Notes: generated from the sequence alone by a model not told the origin. Numbered from the stretch's first letter, positions 35,510 to 44,305 are shown. The stretch: DNA of 64,000 bases from Litoreibacter roseus (GCF_009811795.1 NZ_BLJE01000005.1:1-64000), one strand, 5' to 3'. Translations and numbers: made by a program.

Positions 35510-35856
35510 AGCAGAGAACCGGTCTCGTCAACTGGACAGGCGGAATGAACCTCACGCCACAGAGCCGCGCCTGAAGGCCTTCCCGAGAGGGGCTAGCCGG
35601 AGCGGAACCCGCCCGGTCCGGCAATGGCTGCGGCGACACCGTTTTCCGCCGCCGGGCAAGCCCGGCTTTGCATCGCGATCCAAAACCGCGCCGCCTCCGC
35701 CATCCTCCGCTTACGCTCCGGCCGACGCAGCCACGGGTTCCCCGCGAAGTACCACTTCGTGGGGAATTGCGTCGGTGCAGGCCCGGTCGGGTCCCGCTTT
35801 CCGTCGCCCATGAAGGCCGCGCGAGGCGCGGTCAGCGACAAGGAGGCACAACGCCA
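35510..35856 (+). promoter_or_regulatory. Long GC-rich structured leader of the DUF2493 gene
   Basis: About 350 bases without a gene. A strong hairpin is formed by TTCCCC-g-CGAAGT (35738-35750), a three-base loop and ACTTCG-t-GGGGAA (35754-35766). The open frames through the region have poor, Arg/Pro-rich content. A similarly long structured stretch precedes the DUF736 gene, so conserved leaders may be a feature of this backbone. Confidence 0.4.
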
Positions 35857-36783
35857 ATGACCCAGCACGACCCCGACACACGCTCCGCCACAGCGCTCGT
35901 TCTCGACGAATTGCAGCTCTTCGGACATCGACCCTTCGCCGACGAACCCGATCCGCGGCCACTGCCGGACGCCAGCACCGTCGAAGGCGCGATCGCCGAC
36001 ATCTTCGACGCGCTTGTCGTCGCCCTCGGCGACACGCGACTGGAACCCGATCTTGAAGACCTGCTCTGGTCCACGACCAACGTCTTCCACCGCATTGCGA
36101 GCCGCATCGACCGCAAGCTCGACGATAACGAACAGGCGCAGCGGCGCGCACAGCGCAGCCAGGACGGCTCCGAGGTCCGCTCGGTCGAACTGGAACGCCT
36201 CATCGCCGAAGGGCTCACCCTGACCGAACAACGAAACGCCTATGACAGCATGCGCGATCTCGCTGCCGAGCATTTCGAAGTGCATCTCGGCCAGACTTGG
36301 CATCCGCGCTCGGGCAGCCACGTCAATCGCAAGCACATGACCGCCGCGATGATCGACAGCCGCGACTATCTCGACGCCAAGCGGAAGACCGACCTCGAAC
36401 CGCTCATCCCGACCGGCACAAAGATCGCCTTCACCGGCGGGCAGGACGTTGGCGACACCGGGACCATCTGGGCCGCCCTCGACAAGGTGCGCGCCAAGCA
36501 TGACGACATGGTGCTCCTGCATGGCGGATCGCCCAAAGGCGCCGAACGCATCGCGGCCTGCTGGGCCGACAACTGCAAATGCCCGCAGATCGTCTTCAAG
36601 CCGGACTGGACCCGGTACGGCAAGGCCGCGCCGTTCAAGCGTAACGATCTACTCCTGGAGACGCTGCCGATCGGGCTGATCGTGTTCCCCGGCTCCGGCA
36701 TCACCGACAACCTCGCCGACAAGGCCAAGGTGCTCGGCATCCCGCTCTATGATTTCCGCGCAGCGAAAGGCGGGTCGTCATGA
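35857..36783 (+). CDS. DUF2493 (SLOG/YspA-like) protein
   Basis: 308 residues from the ATG at 35857, with AGGAGG ten bases upstream. The C-terminal half carries the DUF2493 Rossmann-like signature: KIAFTGGQDVGDTGTIWAAL near residue 190, LLHGGSPKGAERIAACWA near 220, and VFPGSGITDNLADKAKVLGI near the end. SLOG proteins bind nucleotides or nucleotide-derived ligands, and some act in immunity or plasmid biology. The N-terminal half is helical and uncharacterised. It is a regular member of this conjugative backbone. Confidence 0.82.
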   Translation: MTQHDPDTRSATALVLDELQLFGHRPFADEPDPRPLPDASTVEGAIADIFDALVVALGDTRLEPDLEDLLWSTTNVFHRIASRIDRKLDDNEQAQRRAQRSQDGSEVRSVELERLIAEGLTLTEQRNAYDSMRDLAAEHFEVHLGQTWHPRSGSHVNRKHMTAAMIDSRDYLDAKRKTDLEPLIPTGTKIAFTGGQDVGDTGTIWAALDKVRAKHDDMVLLHGGSPKGAERIAACWADNCKCPQIVFKPDWTRYGKAAPFKRNDLLLETLPIGLIVFPGSGITDNLADKAKVLGIPLYDFRAAKGGSS

Positions 36784-36788
36784 CCCGT

Positions 36789-36805
36789 GATGCGTATATC
36801 GCATC
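36789..36805. promoter_or_regulatory. Small perfect hairpin upstream of membrane gene
   Basis: GATGCG, TATAT, CGCATC. It lies just past the DUF2493 stop and 100 bases before the next gene. It has no T-run, so an operator or attenuator is more likely than a terminator. Function unknown. Confidence 0.35.
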
Positions 36806-36907
36806 GCGATGCGCCACACAGGAATATTCCGCGAACATCGCAATTGTGCTATGCTTTGTCAGCGCCGTGGCGGTGGTGGAGGCGCATCCCATGAGAGGAG
36901 ACCGCCC

Positions 36908-37378
36908 ATGTTCGTATCAGCCTTCCTAAGTGTCATCGGCCTCGGCTTCCTCGTCTGGGTGTTGTTCGCACTGGCCGTTTACGCGCTGCCCGCATTCGTC
37001 GGGGTGAGCGTCGGCATGTATGTCTATGACACCGAAGCGGGCGTGATCGCGGCATTGGTCGCCGGTATGTTTGCCGCCGTCTTCACTTATCTCATCGGTC
37101 AGATCGTCTTCGCCAAGGTCCAGTCCATCCCCATTCGTTTGGCCATCGGCGCGCTCTACGCTGCACCCGCTGGCGTGGCCGGGTTCTCAACAATCCGGGG
37201 CCTGTCGCAGATCGGCGGCGCTTCCGAAGGCTGGACGCTCGCCTTCGCCATCATCGGCGGTATCGTCACCGCCGGAACCGCCTGGGTGCGGATCGCAAGC
37301 CTCGCGGGCCCTATCGGCGAGGATGATGTGCGGCGCACAGACGCGGTGCAGGCGAGTCCGTTCGCGAACGATCGTTAA
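36908..37378 (+). CDS. Integral membrane protein, 156 aa
   Basis: The ATG at 36908 is preceded by GAGAGGAGA. There are four to five predicted membrane helices: FLSVIGLGFLVWVLFALAVY, then VGVSVGMYV, AGVIAALVAGMFAAVFTYLI, LAIGALYAAPAGVAGF and AIIGGIVTAGTAWVRI. The tail is short and polar. Homologous unnamed membrane proteins occur beside DUF2493/DUF736 genes in related elements as far as I recall. The role is unknown. Confidence 0.65.
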   Translation: MFVSAFLSVIGLGFLVWVLFALAVYALPAFVGVSVGMYVYDTEAGVIAALVAGMFAAVFTYLIGQIVFAKVQSIPIRLAIGALYAAPAGVAGFSTIRGLSQIGGASEGWTLAFAIIGGIVTAGTAWVRIASLAGPIGEDDVRRTDAVQASPFANDR

Positions 37379-37513
37379 AGAGACCGTTCGGCCTTTCTTT
37401 GTAACGAAACCGAGTTTCTACACGTGGCGGCTCAGGGCGCATGTTTGGCGAAGATGTGGCGGATCGCCAAATCAATCGGCCGCATGATTGGCTCGTCTTA
37501 GAAAGGATCAATC

Positions 37514-37927
37514 ATGAATAGCAAAGCACTCATAGTCCCCTGCATAGTCATTGCAGCGGGAATGTTAGGGACACCAGCCAATGCGGACGAGGTGATGAAC
37601 ACCTCACAGCTCAGCGCGCTAGTCACTGGCAACACACTTTACGTCGACGTTCCCGCCGGTGCACCCGGCGCGCCGGATGGGGGAACCGCACCCATCTACT
37701 ACGCTAAGGACGGCTCAGCCACGGCATTACTTCCGGCTGGACTGAAACTGGTCGGGTCATGGACGCTCGAAGCGGATCAATACTGTATCGACTGGAAAAA
37801 TGGCCCACAAAACAGCTGCTCACGGCTTATGCGGGGTGCCGATGGTTTCGTTGTGATGGATGCCAAACTTGGCGAGCTGCGCGGCTTGGTTACTCGGATC
37901 GCCACAGGCAATCCAGAAAATCTATAA
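37514..37927 (+). CDS. Secreted hypothetical protein, 137 aa
   Basis: ATG at 37514 after GAAAGGATC. The signal peptide ends at about residue 24 (ALIVPCIVIAAGMLGTPANA). The mature part is about 113 residues with two cysteines (QYCIDW and NSCSRL) that may pair in the periplasm; the YCIDWKNGPQNSCSR segment is shared by small periplasmic proteins of proteobacteria. The next gene, a monooxygenase-fold protein, starts 14 bases after it, so they probably form an operon with the AraC gene. Confidence 0.65.
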   Translation: MNSKALIVPCIVIAAGMLGTPANADEVMNTSQLSALVTGNTLYVDVPAGAPGAPDGGTAPIYYAKDGSATALLPAGLKLVGSWTLEADQYCIDWKNGPQNSCSRLMRGADGFVVMDAKLGELRGLVTRIATGNPENL

Positions 37928-37940
37928 AGGAGCTTTCAAT

Positions 37941-38228
37941 ATGAAACTGATCACTGTTGAAGCTGCATTCGCGACCGCCGATCTGGACGCCGCCATCGAC
38001 CTGTTCTCAAGTCAGGCTGATGAAGTGCGGAACATGAACGGGTGCAAACACTATGCCCTCTACCGCAAACCGTCGGGCGATGGCCTCGCGATCCTGCAGC
38101 ATTGGGCGACGATGGATGCCTTCGATGCCTACCGGGCGAGTGACGTCTTTGCCAAACTTGGGGCTGGATTGCGGCCTCTGATGAGTGCGCCGCCCGTGAC
38201 TGTGGTGGCCGAGGTCGATACTATCTAA
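37941..38228 (+). CDS. Antibiotic biosynthesis monooxygenase-like (ABM) protein
   Basis: 95 residues from the ATG at 37941 after AAAGGAGC. The ferredoxin-like ABM/dimeric barrel pattern is seen: VEAAFATADLDAAIDLF, the middle CKHYALYRKPSGDGLAILQH, and HWATMDAFDAYRASDVF. Members are quinone or heme-related monooxygenases or simple dimeric binding proteins. The AraC regulator starts three bases after its stop, so co-transcription is likely. Confidence 0.75.
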   Translation: MKLITVEAAFATADLDAAIDLFSSQADEVRNMNGCKHYALYRKPSGDGLAILQHWATMDAFDAYRASDVFAKLGAGLRPLMSAPPVTVVAEVDTI

Positions 38229-38231
38229 GGC

Positions 38232-38990
38232 ATGACGAGCGACCTGCCGGCGGCCTATTGCTTTTTCCAGAATGTTGAACCGCGTCCCCCCTTGGACGCG
38301 GTTTTTGATCGTGACTACTTGCTTTATGCGATCAAGGGTGCCTTGCGGGTGACCGTCGCGGAAGACATATGGTTGCTGCCGCCGTCCTTCGCGGCCTGGA
38401 TACCTGCGGATACGCCGATCTTTGTCGATATCGACAAGCCGGTGACTACTTGTTCGGTGCTGACATCGCCGGGGTTCTGTGCGACGTTGCCTGATACGCC
38501 GACTGTTTTTCAGATGTCGCCAATGACCCGGCTCATGATCCGGCACTGCAAAGATTGGGGGGCCGATGGACCGCATCCCGATGAAGCGAACGGGTTCTTT
38601 CTCGCGCTGCTGAACGTCTGCGCCGGGCTTGTCACCCGATCAATCGATGTAAAGCGCCCAACAGCGACTGACCCGGCCTTGCAAGCCGCTATTGCGTTCA
38701 CCGAATGCCACCTGACTGACGGCATTACAGCAGGCCAGGTCGCGCGTGCTGCCAACCTGTCCGAGCGAAGCCTCCAGCGGCGCTTTAGCGAAAACGTTGG
38801 TATGAGCTGGTCCGAAACACTCACCCGGCTTCGCATGATCCATGCCGTTCAGCTTCTGGCCGAAGACGATTTATCGATTATTCAGATCGCCGGAGAAGTC
38901 GGCTTTGACTCCCTCAGTGCATTTAATCGGGCGTTCCGAAAGTTTGCTGAAAGCACTCCGTCAGAGTTCCGAAAAACGCTGAAGGAGTGA
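38232..38990 (+). CDS. AraC-family transcriptional regulator
   Basis: 252 residues: an N-terminal cupin-like sensing part (LLYAIKGALRVTVAEDIWLL, PPSFAAWIPADTP) and a C-terminal AraC pair of helix-turn-helices (ITAGQVARAANLSERSLQRR near residue 170, then IIQIAGEVGFDSLSAFNRAF near 220, ending TPSEFRKTL). It is in one operon with the ABM and secreted proteins, and probably controls it. The inducer is unknown. Confidence 0.87.
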   Translation: MTSDLPAAYCFFQNVEPRPPLDAVFDRDYLLYAIKGALRVTVAEDIWLLPPSFAAWIPADTPIFVDIDKPVTTCSVLTSPGFCATLPDTPTVFQMSPMTRLMIRHCKDWGADGPHPDEANGFFLALLNVCAGLVTRSIDVKRPTATDPALQAAIAFTECHLTDGITAGQVARAANLSERSLQRRFSENVGMSWSETLTRLRMIHAVQLLAEDDLSIIQIAGEVGFDSLSAFNRAFRKFAESTPSEFRKTLKE

Positions 38991-39273
38991 AGGTATGCGA
39001 TGTAGACGTTTGTGCAAACCGCAGCATCGTTCGAAGTGAACACGAAGCCTACCGACCGGACTGAGCAAGGCGCAGCGCGATTATCTCGCAGCTCACGTCC
39101 GAGACATCGTTAGGTTCCAACGCCCTACTAGGACACTGCAAGCCTAACCCGTTCAAAGGACGACGAGCGTCGCTGCGTTGTCATGAAACGTGGATGGGCC
39201 GGTGGCGAATGCTCGCTGAAATCTCGTCGTTTTAAGAGGTCAATTGCTGAAAGGTTCGGCTGAAAGGCTGAAG
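38991..39273. repeat. Spacer with a weak interspersed repeat relic
   Basis: 'gtttgtgcaaaccgcagcat' at about 39008 resembles the first half of the repeat family of the left part. This suggests that the cargo block just upstream came from a chromosomal context carrying the same repeat. No gene is seen. Confidence 0.4.
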
Positions 39274-39489
39274 CTAGATTCTGTCGAACTCAGGATTAGC
39301 TTCCGACATCATTTCATCGGTTCGACCGGGTTCGATTTCAGACCCACCAACAAATGCCCGTTGATCGGAAGCGGTTTTCAATCTGCTATCAACGTTTGAC
39401 TGTAAATCCGCTATGCGCCTTTCTGCACGCCAAAGCCTGTCTTTCTCCGATGGACGTGGCCAGTGGATTGCCCGGTCCAGAGGTGGCGG
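39274..39489 (-). pseudogene. Start-less coding remnant of an unknown gene
   Basis: 71 open codons without any usual start end in TAG at 39274-39276. The text is protein-like: RPSEKDRLWRAERRIADLQS, then SRLKTASDQRAFVGGSEIEP and MMSEANPEFDRI. It begins exactly where the DUF736 leader sequence seems to start. It is probably the 3' end of a gene cut when cargo joined the backbone. Family unknown. Confidence 0.4.
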
Positions 39490-39786
39490 TCATTTCTCTT
39501 CCAGCGCCCTCGTCACCCGCGCCCGTCACGGCCTCTCCATGGGCTGATCTGACCGGGACCGGCTGACGCCTCGACCGCCTCAGCCGCAACGCCGGGTTCG
39601 GACTTTCTTCCCCTGGGCTTTGCCCATTCCTCGCGGGACGACCCTCACGGGTCCAAGAAAAGTCCGGCCCCGGCGTCCTCCGCTGCGCTGCGGGCCACAG
39701 GGGCTGCGTCGGCGGTCGTCCCGGTCCTGACGATCGCCATCGAGACCGCGACGAGCGCGGGATCGAAAACCAATAGGAGAAATGAC
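39490..39786 (+). promoter_or_regulatory. GC-rich structured leader of the DUF736 gene
   Basis: About 300 bases without a gene. Clear small hairpins are TGGGC-TTT-GCCCA (about 39614-39626) and GACCC-TCAC-GGGTC (about 39640-39653). AGGAGAA precedes the ATG. It is reminiscent of the DUF2493 leader in length and composition. Confidence 0.4.
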
Positions 39787-40122
39787 ATGGCTACCATCGG
39801 AACCTTCAAGAAGACCGGCAACGAGTACGTCGGAGAAATCGTCACCCTCAACGTGCAGGCGCAGAACGTCCGCATCGTCCCCGAGGACAGCACTTCGGGC
39901 GAGAACGCTCCTTCCCATCGGGTCTTCGTCGGCCGCGCCGAGATTGGCGCCGCCTGGTCGAAGCGCTCGAACGAAGATCGCGATTATCTGAGCCTCAAGC
40001 TGGACGATCCGAGCTTCACCCAGCCGATCTACGCCAACCTCTTCGATGACGCCGTCGTCGAGGGCGGCGAGGAGACATTCAGCCTCATCTGGTCCCGGGC
40101 ACGCCGCAAGAACGGCGACTGA
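39787..40122 (+). CDS. DUF736 protein of the conjugative backbone
   Basis: 111 residues. It starts MATIGTFKKTGNEYVGEIVT and contains the family-typical RVFVGRAEIGAAW and LSLKLDDPSFTQPIYANLF. DUF736 proteins are small beta-rich proteins present on nearly all alphaproteobacterial trb-type elements; their role is unknown. It is expressed as a single gene between a long leader and a strong terminator, which suggests high expression. Confidence 0.9.
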   Translation: MATIGTFKKTGNEYVGEIVTLNVQAQNVRIVPEDSTSGENAPSHRVFVGRAEIGAAWSKRSNEDRDYLSLKLDDPSFTQPIYANLFDDAVVEGGEETFSLIWSRARRKNGD

Positions 40123-40137
40123 GGACCTCGGTTTCAG

Positions 40138-40166
40138 CTCCGCCCGGGCGACCGGGCGGAGTTTTT
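40138..40166 (+). terminator. Rho-independent terminator after DUF736
   Basis: Perfect ten-base stem CTCCGCCCGG (40138-40147) with CCGGGCGGAG (40152-40161), loop GCGA, followed by TTTTT. Confidence 0.9.
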
Positions 40167-40270
40167 GACTATACGGGCAACCAATATTTGCGAATGACGG
40201 CTCTGAGCCCAATTTACTGGATGCTGCGACGTGAACGAACAGCGGCTTCCGGACATCCGTAAACGGTCTC

Positions 40271-41203
40271 TCACGTGGGCCTTGCCCCGACTGCTTCTCT
40301 GCTTTGAGGTTCCGTCGCCAGGATTGAACCAGCTAAAGCCTCAACATCTTTCATCGGCGGCAAACCAAACTGCCGACGGTATTCGCGGCTAAATTGCGAT
40401 GGGCTTTCATATCCCACTGCAAATGCCGCCTGCGCTGCCGACTTCTCTTCGAAAAGCATCAGCCTGCGCGCTTCCTGCAGACGCAAACGCTTGTGATATT
40501 GCAAGGGCGACATTAGTGTTACAGCCTTGAAGTGCTGATGCAAAGCCGAGGGTTGCAAATGCGCTTCTTTGGCCAGTCGGGCCATTTCAAACGGCTCCCG
40601 GTAGTTTTGTTTGATCGAAGCGATCACACGCGCGATCTGCTTCCCCTGCCCCGGCCCATAGACACTGCGCACCGCCGCCTGTCCGCCAGGTGCACGGATG
40701 ATCCGGTAGAGCAACTCACGCTCATAGAGTTTGGCAAGCGCGGGAATATCGTCGGGCGATTCAATAAGTTTGACCAGCCGCATTGCAGCATCCACAATGT
40801 CCGGTGTTGTTTCACCAAGAAACAAACCTGGCCCTTTTGACGTTGCTTCATCATCCCAAGGCATATCAACGGCAAGATCGGACAGGACTCCAGCGTCAAT
40901 ACCAATGCGGATGCAAAGATATGGCTCTGCAAGGCTGGCGGACGTGATCTGTCCGATTATGGGTAGGTCGAAAGACACAACCAGGTAGTTTGCGGGGTCG
41001 TAATCATAGATATGATCGGCAAGCATCACCCGCTTTGCACCTCGCACCACGATACAAAGTGCCGGTTCGTGAACCGCATGCAGGTCTTGGGTCTGGTGCG
41101 TGCTGCGGATGAGGTCCAACCGAGGAACCGGAGTTGTATGAACGCCGTCAGATCGCACAAATCGGGCAACCAGCTTCGCAAGATCTTCCACCGTCTCTGT
41201 CAT
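40271..41203 (-). CDS. AraC-family transcriptional regulator (YqhC-like)
   Basis: 310 residues. The N-terminal AraC_N domain (residues about 25-180: HEPALCIVVRGAKRVMLAD, then YLVVSFDLPIIGQITSASLA) is typical of regulators of aldehyde or alcohol oxidoreductase genes. The C-terminal double helix-turn-helix includes FEMARLAKEAHLQPSALHQH and AQAAFAVGYESPSQFSREYR. It is divergent from the SDR/CMD/Atu4866-like operon starting at 41404 and is its likely activator. The signal may be a reactive carbonyl by analogy with YqhC. Confidence 0.88.
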   Translation of the reverse strand: MTETVEDLAKLVARFVRSDGVHTTPVPRLDLIRSTHQTQDLHAVHEPALCIVVRGAKRVMLADHIYDYDPANYLVVSFDLPIIGQITSASLAEPYLCIRIGIDAGVLSDLAVDMPWDDEATSKGPGLFLGETTPDIVDAAMRLVKLIESPDDIPALAKLYERELLYRIIRAPGGQAAVRSVYGPGQGKQIARVIASIKQNYREPFEMARLAKEAHLQPSALHQHFKAVTLMSPLQYHKRLRLQEARRLMLFEEKSAAQAAFAVGYESPSQFSREYRRQFGLPPMKDVEALAGSILATEPQSREAVGARPT

Positions 41204-41403
41204 GGTTTATCCCAAATTTCATAAGCAAGCCGTGCGGCTGCATTGCATACCATCTAGGCTGAGGTAAGCAGATTTCCCACCTTCACGGAGAATTAGGCAA
41301 TGATCCCGTGGGATCGTGCTACCGCTTAAAGCACAGGCGTCCACATATCTCCTGCATGAGGGACGGCCCCGAACATGGGGCCAACGACAGACAGGAGGTC
41401 GAT

Positions 41404-42258
41404 ATGACGGATAACAAAAAGGTATGGTTCGTAACCGGAGCTTCACGAGGCCTTGGTCTTCAGATTGCAAAAGCGGCTTTGGATGCTGGTGATCGTGTCG
41501 TAGCGACCGGGCGGGACGCGGATGCTGTTAAAAAAGTATTGCCGGACACCGACGACTCACTCGCATTGCAGCTGGATGTAACGGACGCCACCCAAGCCGA
41601 TGCCGCCGTGGCCAAAGCCGTTGATCATTTTGGACGTATCGACGTTCTGGTGAACAATGCCGGCTATGGACAGCTTGGCGTGTTCGAGGAGATTGTGCAC
41701 GAAAAGATCGTCCGCCAATTCGACACCAACGTGCATGGCACGATGCACGTCACCCGCGCTGTGTTGCCGACCATGAGATCGCAAAAATCGGGCCACATCT
41801 TCAACATTTCGTCCATTGGTGGTGCGCTCGGCTTCGACATTGCGTCGATCTACTGCGCCACAAAATTTGCGGTCGAAGGGTTCTCGGAATGTCTGGCCCT
41901 TGAGGTGAAACCATTCAACATCGGTGTCACTATTGTTGAGCCAGGCTTCTTCCGCACGGATTTCCTTGATGAAAGCTCAATCCGATACTCAGATCAGCCG
42001 ATCGGTGACTATGCCGAATACGCCAAGGCGACGCAGGGCTTCTATCAATCACAAAACCATGTGCAAGCCGGAGACCCAGCAAAGCTTGGCGCTGCGTTGG
42101 TACGTCTCTCACGCGAAGATGAGGCACCTTTGCGCTACGCCGCTGGCTCAGATGCATTTGAATATCTCAGCGGTGCCTATGATGCCCGAAAGGGTGAGCT
42201 GGCCAAGTGGCAAGACCTGTCCAAATCGACAGACGGCGCAACCGCGTCTGCGGCTTGA
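41404..42258 (+). CDS. Short-chain dehydrogenase/reductase
   Basis: 284 residues from the ATG at 41404 behind AGGAGG. Classical SDR: TGASRGLG near residue 11, NNAGYG near 86, Ser in ISSIGG near 140 and YCATK near 153. A cytoplasmic NADP-dependent oxidoreductase of unknown substrate. It heads a cluster with CMD-like, Atu4866-like and NTF2-like proteins, all on one strand and probably switched by the divergent AraC protein. A weak hairpin follows it. Confidence 0.88.
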   Translation: MTDNKKVWFVTGASRGLGLQIAKAALDAGDRVVATGRDADAVKKVLPDTDDSLALQLDVTDATQADAAVAKAVDHFGRIDVLVNNAGYGQLGVFEEIVHEKIVRQFDTNVHGTMHVTRAVLPTMRSQKSGHIFNISSIGGALGFDIASIYCATKFAVEGFSECLALEVKPFNIGVTIVEPGFFRTDFLDESSIRYSDQPIGDYAEYAKATQGFYQSQNHVQAGDPAKLGAALVRLSREDEAPLRYAAGSDAFEYLSGAYDARKGELAKWQDLSKSTDGATASAA

Positions 42259-42279
42259 TCATAAGCTGAATTAGACCTG

Positions 42280-42305
42280 AAGGCATGTGATTTCGGATGC
42301 CTTTT
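42280..42305 (+). terminator. Weak terminator-like hairpin after the SDR gene
   Basis: AAGGCAT (42280-42286) pairs with ATGCCTT (42297-42303) over a ten-base loop and is followed by a short T-run. The CMD gene begins 27 bases later, so only partial termination would make sense. Confidence 0.35.
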
Positions 42306-42331
42306 GAAGATCAACATAGAGCTAAAGGACC

Positions 42332-42823
42332 ATGACCATGCACAAGATTACCCTTTCAGTTATCGCGTTTGCGATCAGTCTCTCGATGTCCCCGGTGAAC
42401 GCTCAAAATGATGAAGGAAGCACGATGCCCGACACCACCGCAGAACGGCTTCAGCTTGGTGCTGATGTCATTCTCAAGCTGAACAACGGCGTTCCTCAAA
42501 CCACGCTGGAAAACATGCGTGAAGAATTTCCGTTCTTGGCCGACGCCACTCAGGCCTACGCTCTCGGCGACGTCTGGACCCGCCCCGGCCTTGATGACCG
42601 CACGCGCCAACTTGCAGCGGTGGCGGCCTTTGCGGTCATGGGAGAGCGTGGATTGATGAAAATCCACGCAGGCTACGCTCTCAACGTCGGTGTGACCGAA
42701 GACGAGTTGAAAGAGATCGTCTACATGATCACCGTGCCAGCAGGTTTTCCGAAGGCGATCCTCGCCTCGCAGACCATGTCAGAGCTGTTTGAAGAGCGGC
42801 GCAGTGCCGGGACAAACCAGTGA
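42332..42823 (+). CDS. Exported carboxymuconolactone decarboxylase-family protein
   Basis: 163 residues. The signal peptide is cleaved after VNAQ near residue 25. The CMD helical domain contains DVWTRPGLDDRTRQLAAVAA, then HAGYALNVGVTEDELKEIVY and VPAGFPKAILA. The redox CxxC pair of AhpD-type members is absent, so a decarboxylase-like or non-redox role is more likely. Its last bases overlap the start of the next gene (GTGA), indicating translational coupling. Confidence 0.85.
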   Translation: MTMHKITLSVIAFAISLSMSPVNAQNDEGSTMPDTTAERLQLGADVILKLNNGVPQTTLENMREEFPFLADATQAYALGDVWTRPGLDDRTRQLAAVAAFAVMGERGLMKIHAGYALNVGVTEDELKEIVYMITVPAGFPKAILASQTMSELFEERRSAGTNQ

Positions 42824-43197
42824 GAGGGATTGGACATGGATTGCTTGCCAAGGTTTTCGCCGTCGGATTGGGGGTCATCATGAGTGGCACGACCGCTGGC
42901 GCGCAGCTTGTCACCACCGATTTCCCACGCTCGCCGCGCCCAGAGGCCCCAACAGAGCCGCAATCGCACGAATTCGTCGGCATGTGGGTGACAGAAGACG
43001 GTCATATCCGCCATGATCTACTGCCGAACGGGCGTTACGATGAAGCACGCGGTGACCGGGAAAGTGCCTATCAGGGGCGCTATCACGTCACCGACGATAT
43101 CATCCAATATTGGGACGACACCGGTTTCTATGCTGATGGCCAGTTCCGAGATGGTGTCCTCTATCACGGCGGTTACGTTTTCTACCGCGAGCAATAG
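42820..43197 (+). CDS. Atu4866-like exported protein
   Basis: 125 residues from a GTG that overlaps the CMD stop by four bases. An N-terminal signal-like segment (LLAKVFAVGLGVIMSGTTAGA) is followed by the Atu4866 beta-barrel: FVGMWVTEDGHIRHDLLPNG, then RYDEARGDRESAYQGRYHV and GQFRDGVLYHGGYVFYRE. The family is typified by an Agrobacterium protein of unknown function that often lies beside SDR/CMD genes. A periplasmic ligand-binding role is possible. Confidence 0.82.
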   Translation: MRGIGHGLLAKVFAVGLGVIMSGTTAGAQLVTTDFPRSPRPEAPTEPQSHEFVGMWVTEDGHIRHDLLPNGRYDEARGDRESAYQGRYHVTDDIIQYWDDTGFYADGQFRDGVLYHGGYVFYREQ

Positions 43198-43250
43198 CGC
43201 CCCTCCCCAATCCACCGTGAAATCAACGGCATATGAGACCGGAGATCAAA

Positions 43251-43757
43251 ATGACCAAAACCTACCGACTTACCATTCTGCGTGGCTTGAGCCTCGTCGT
43301 TTGTTTGATGCTAGCACTTTGGTTTTCTCCCAGCGCTGCTGAAGACTCCTCGATGGAAGAAGAAAACCGACAGATTGTTGGTGACGCGTTCAAAGGCTGG
43401 GAGGCGGGCACAGTCAATGTGTTCGATCTCCTGGCCGATGACGTCATTTGGACCATCACAAGTTTCGATCCAATGGTATCTGGAACGTACCATGGAAAAG
43501 TAGACTTGCTCTCCCGCACGGTCGAACCCTTTAGCGAACGCATGAGCGAAGGTCTCAGCCCAACCGTATACAGTGTTTGGGCAGATGGAGACGAGGTTAT
43601 CATTCATTTCGATGGCCAGGGGAGAACGGCAGCCGGTGATATCTATAGGAACAGCTACCTCTGGATCTTCAAGATGGATGGTGGTCTTGTCACAGAGGTC
43701 ATTGCATTCCTAGACACAGCAGCATTTGCGGCCCTGCTTTCACGCGATCCGAGCTAA
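43251..43757 (+). CDS. Exported NTF2-like (SnoaL-type) protein
   Basis: 168 residues from the ATG at 43251 (GGAGA before it); an ATG at 43233 is in frame. The signal segment SLVVCLMLALWFSPSAAE is followed by an NTF2 fold: NRQIVGDAFKGWEAGTVNVF, ADDVIWTITSFDPMVSGTYH and YLWIFKMDGGLVTEVIAF. Fourth gene of the AraC-controlled cluster; probably another periplasmic small-molecule-acting or binding protein. Confidence 0.78.
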   Translation: MTKTYRLTILRGLSLVVCLMLALWFSPSAAEDSSMEEENRQIVGDAFKGWEAGTVNVFDLLADDVIWTITSFDPMVSGTYHGKVDLLSRTVEPFSERMSEGLSPTVYSVWADGDEVIIHFDGQGRTAAGDIYRNSYLWIFKMDGGLVTEVIAFLDTAAFAALLSRDPS

Positions 43758-44221
43758 CTGCTCGATCTGGTTTCGCCCTGCACCATTTGATCGAGGTTTC
43801 CGATGATGTGCACCAAAAGGCCTGTGAACTGGACTTTCTGTTCATTCGTTAGTCCTATCAGCGCTTCTCGGTTGCCCTTCACGAGAGCGTCAATAGCCAT
43901 GGGCATCTGCTCCAAAGCCATTGATGTGAGCGAAATCTTCTGAATGCGGCCATCTGTGGGGTCTGGCTTGCGTTCAATTAAACCGTCGCGCTCCATCCGG
44001 TTGAGCATCTGTGCCATCGGCGGCTGCTCAATCTTCGCAAAGCGTGCAAGGTCACGCTGCGTGTCCGCATGACCGTCTCGCAGAGCCACCAGAACCGGCA
44101 GATGACCCGGCGCAAAGCCTAGCGGCTTCAGGCGCGCCTCGCTGAGCCGCGCGAAGCTGCGTGCAGTCAAGCTGATCAGATGCCCTGGTGTTGAAAGCAC
44201 ATCATCCTTGTCACTAGCCAT
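43754..44221 (-). CDS. MarR-family transcriptional regulator
   Basis: 155 residues from the ATG at 44221 (MASDKDDVLS); a longer frame to 44290 exists but would run over the divergent promoter. The winged helix includes DTQRDLARFAKIEQPPMAQM and MERDGLIERKPDPTDGRIQK. It is convergent with, and overlaps by four bases, the NTF2-like gene at its 3' end. It is divergent from the dienelactone hydrolase gene, which it probably represses; the AT-rich gap contains a TACGTA core at 44249-44254. Confidence 0.85.
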   Translation of the reverse strand: MASDKDDVLSTPGHLISLTARSFARLSEARLKPLGFAPGHLPVLVALRDGHADTQRDLARFAKIEQPPMAQMLNRMERDGLIERKPDPTDGRIQKISLTSMALEQMPMAIDALVKGNREALIGLTNEQKVQFTGLLVHIIGNLDQMVQGETRSSS

Positions 44222-44305
44222 TCTTGCGAGCCTCGCCAAAATATTACATACGTAGATATATAGATTCGTTTTGAACCTGCGCAACCTCATTACAGGACAG
44301 CTTCA

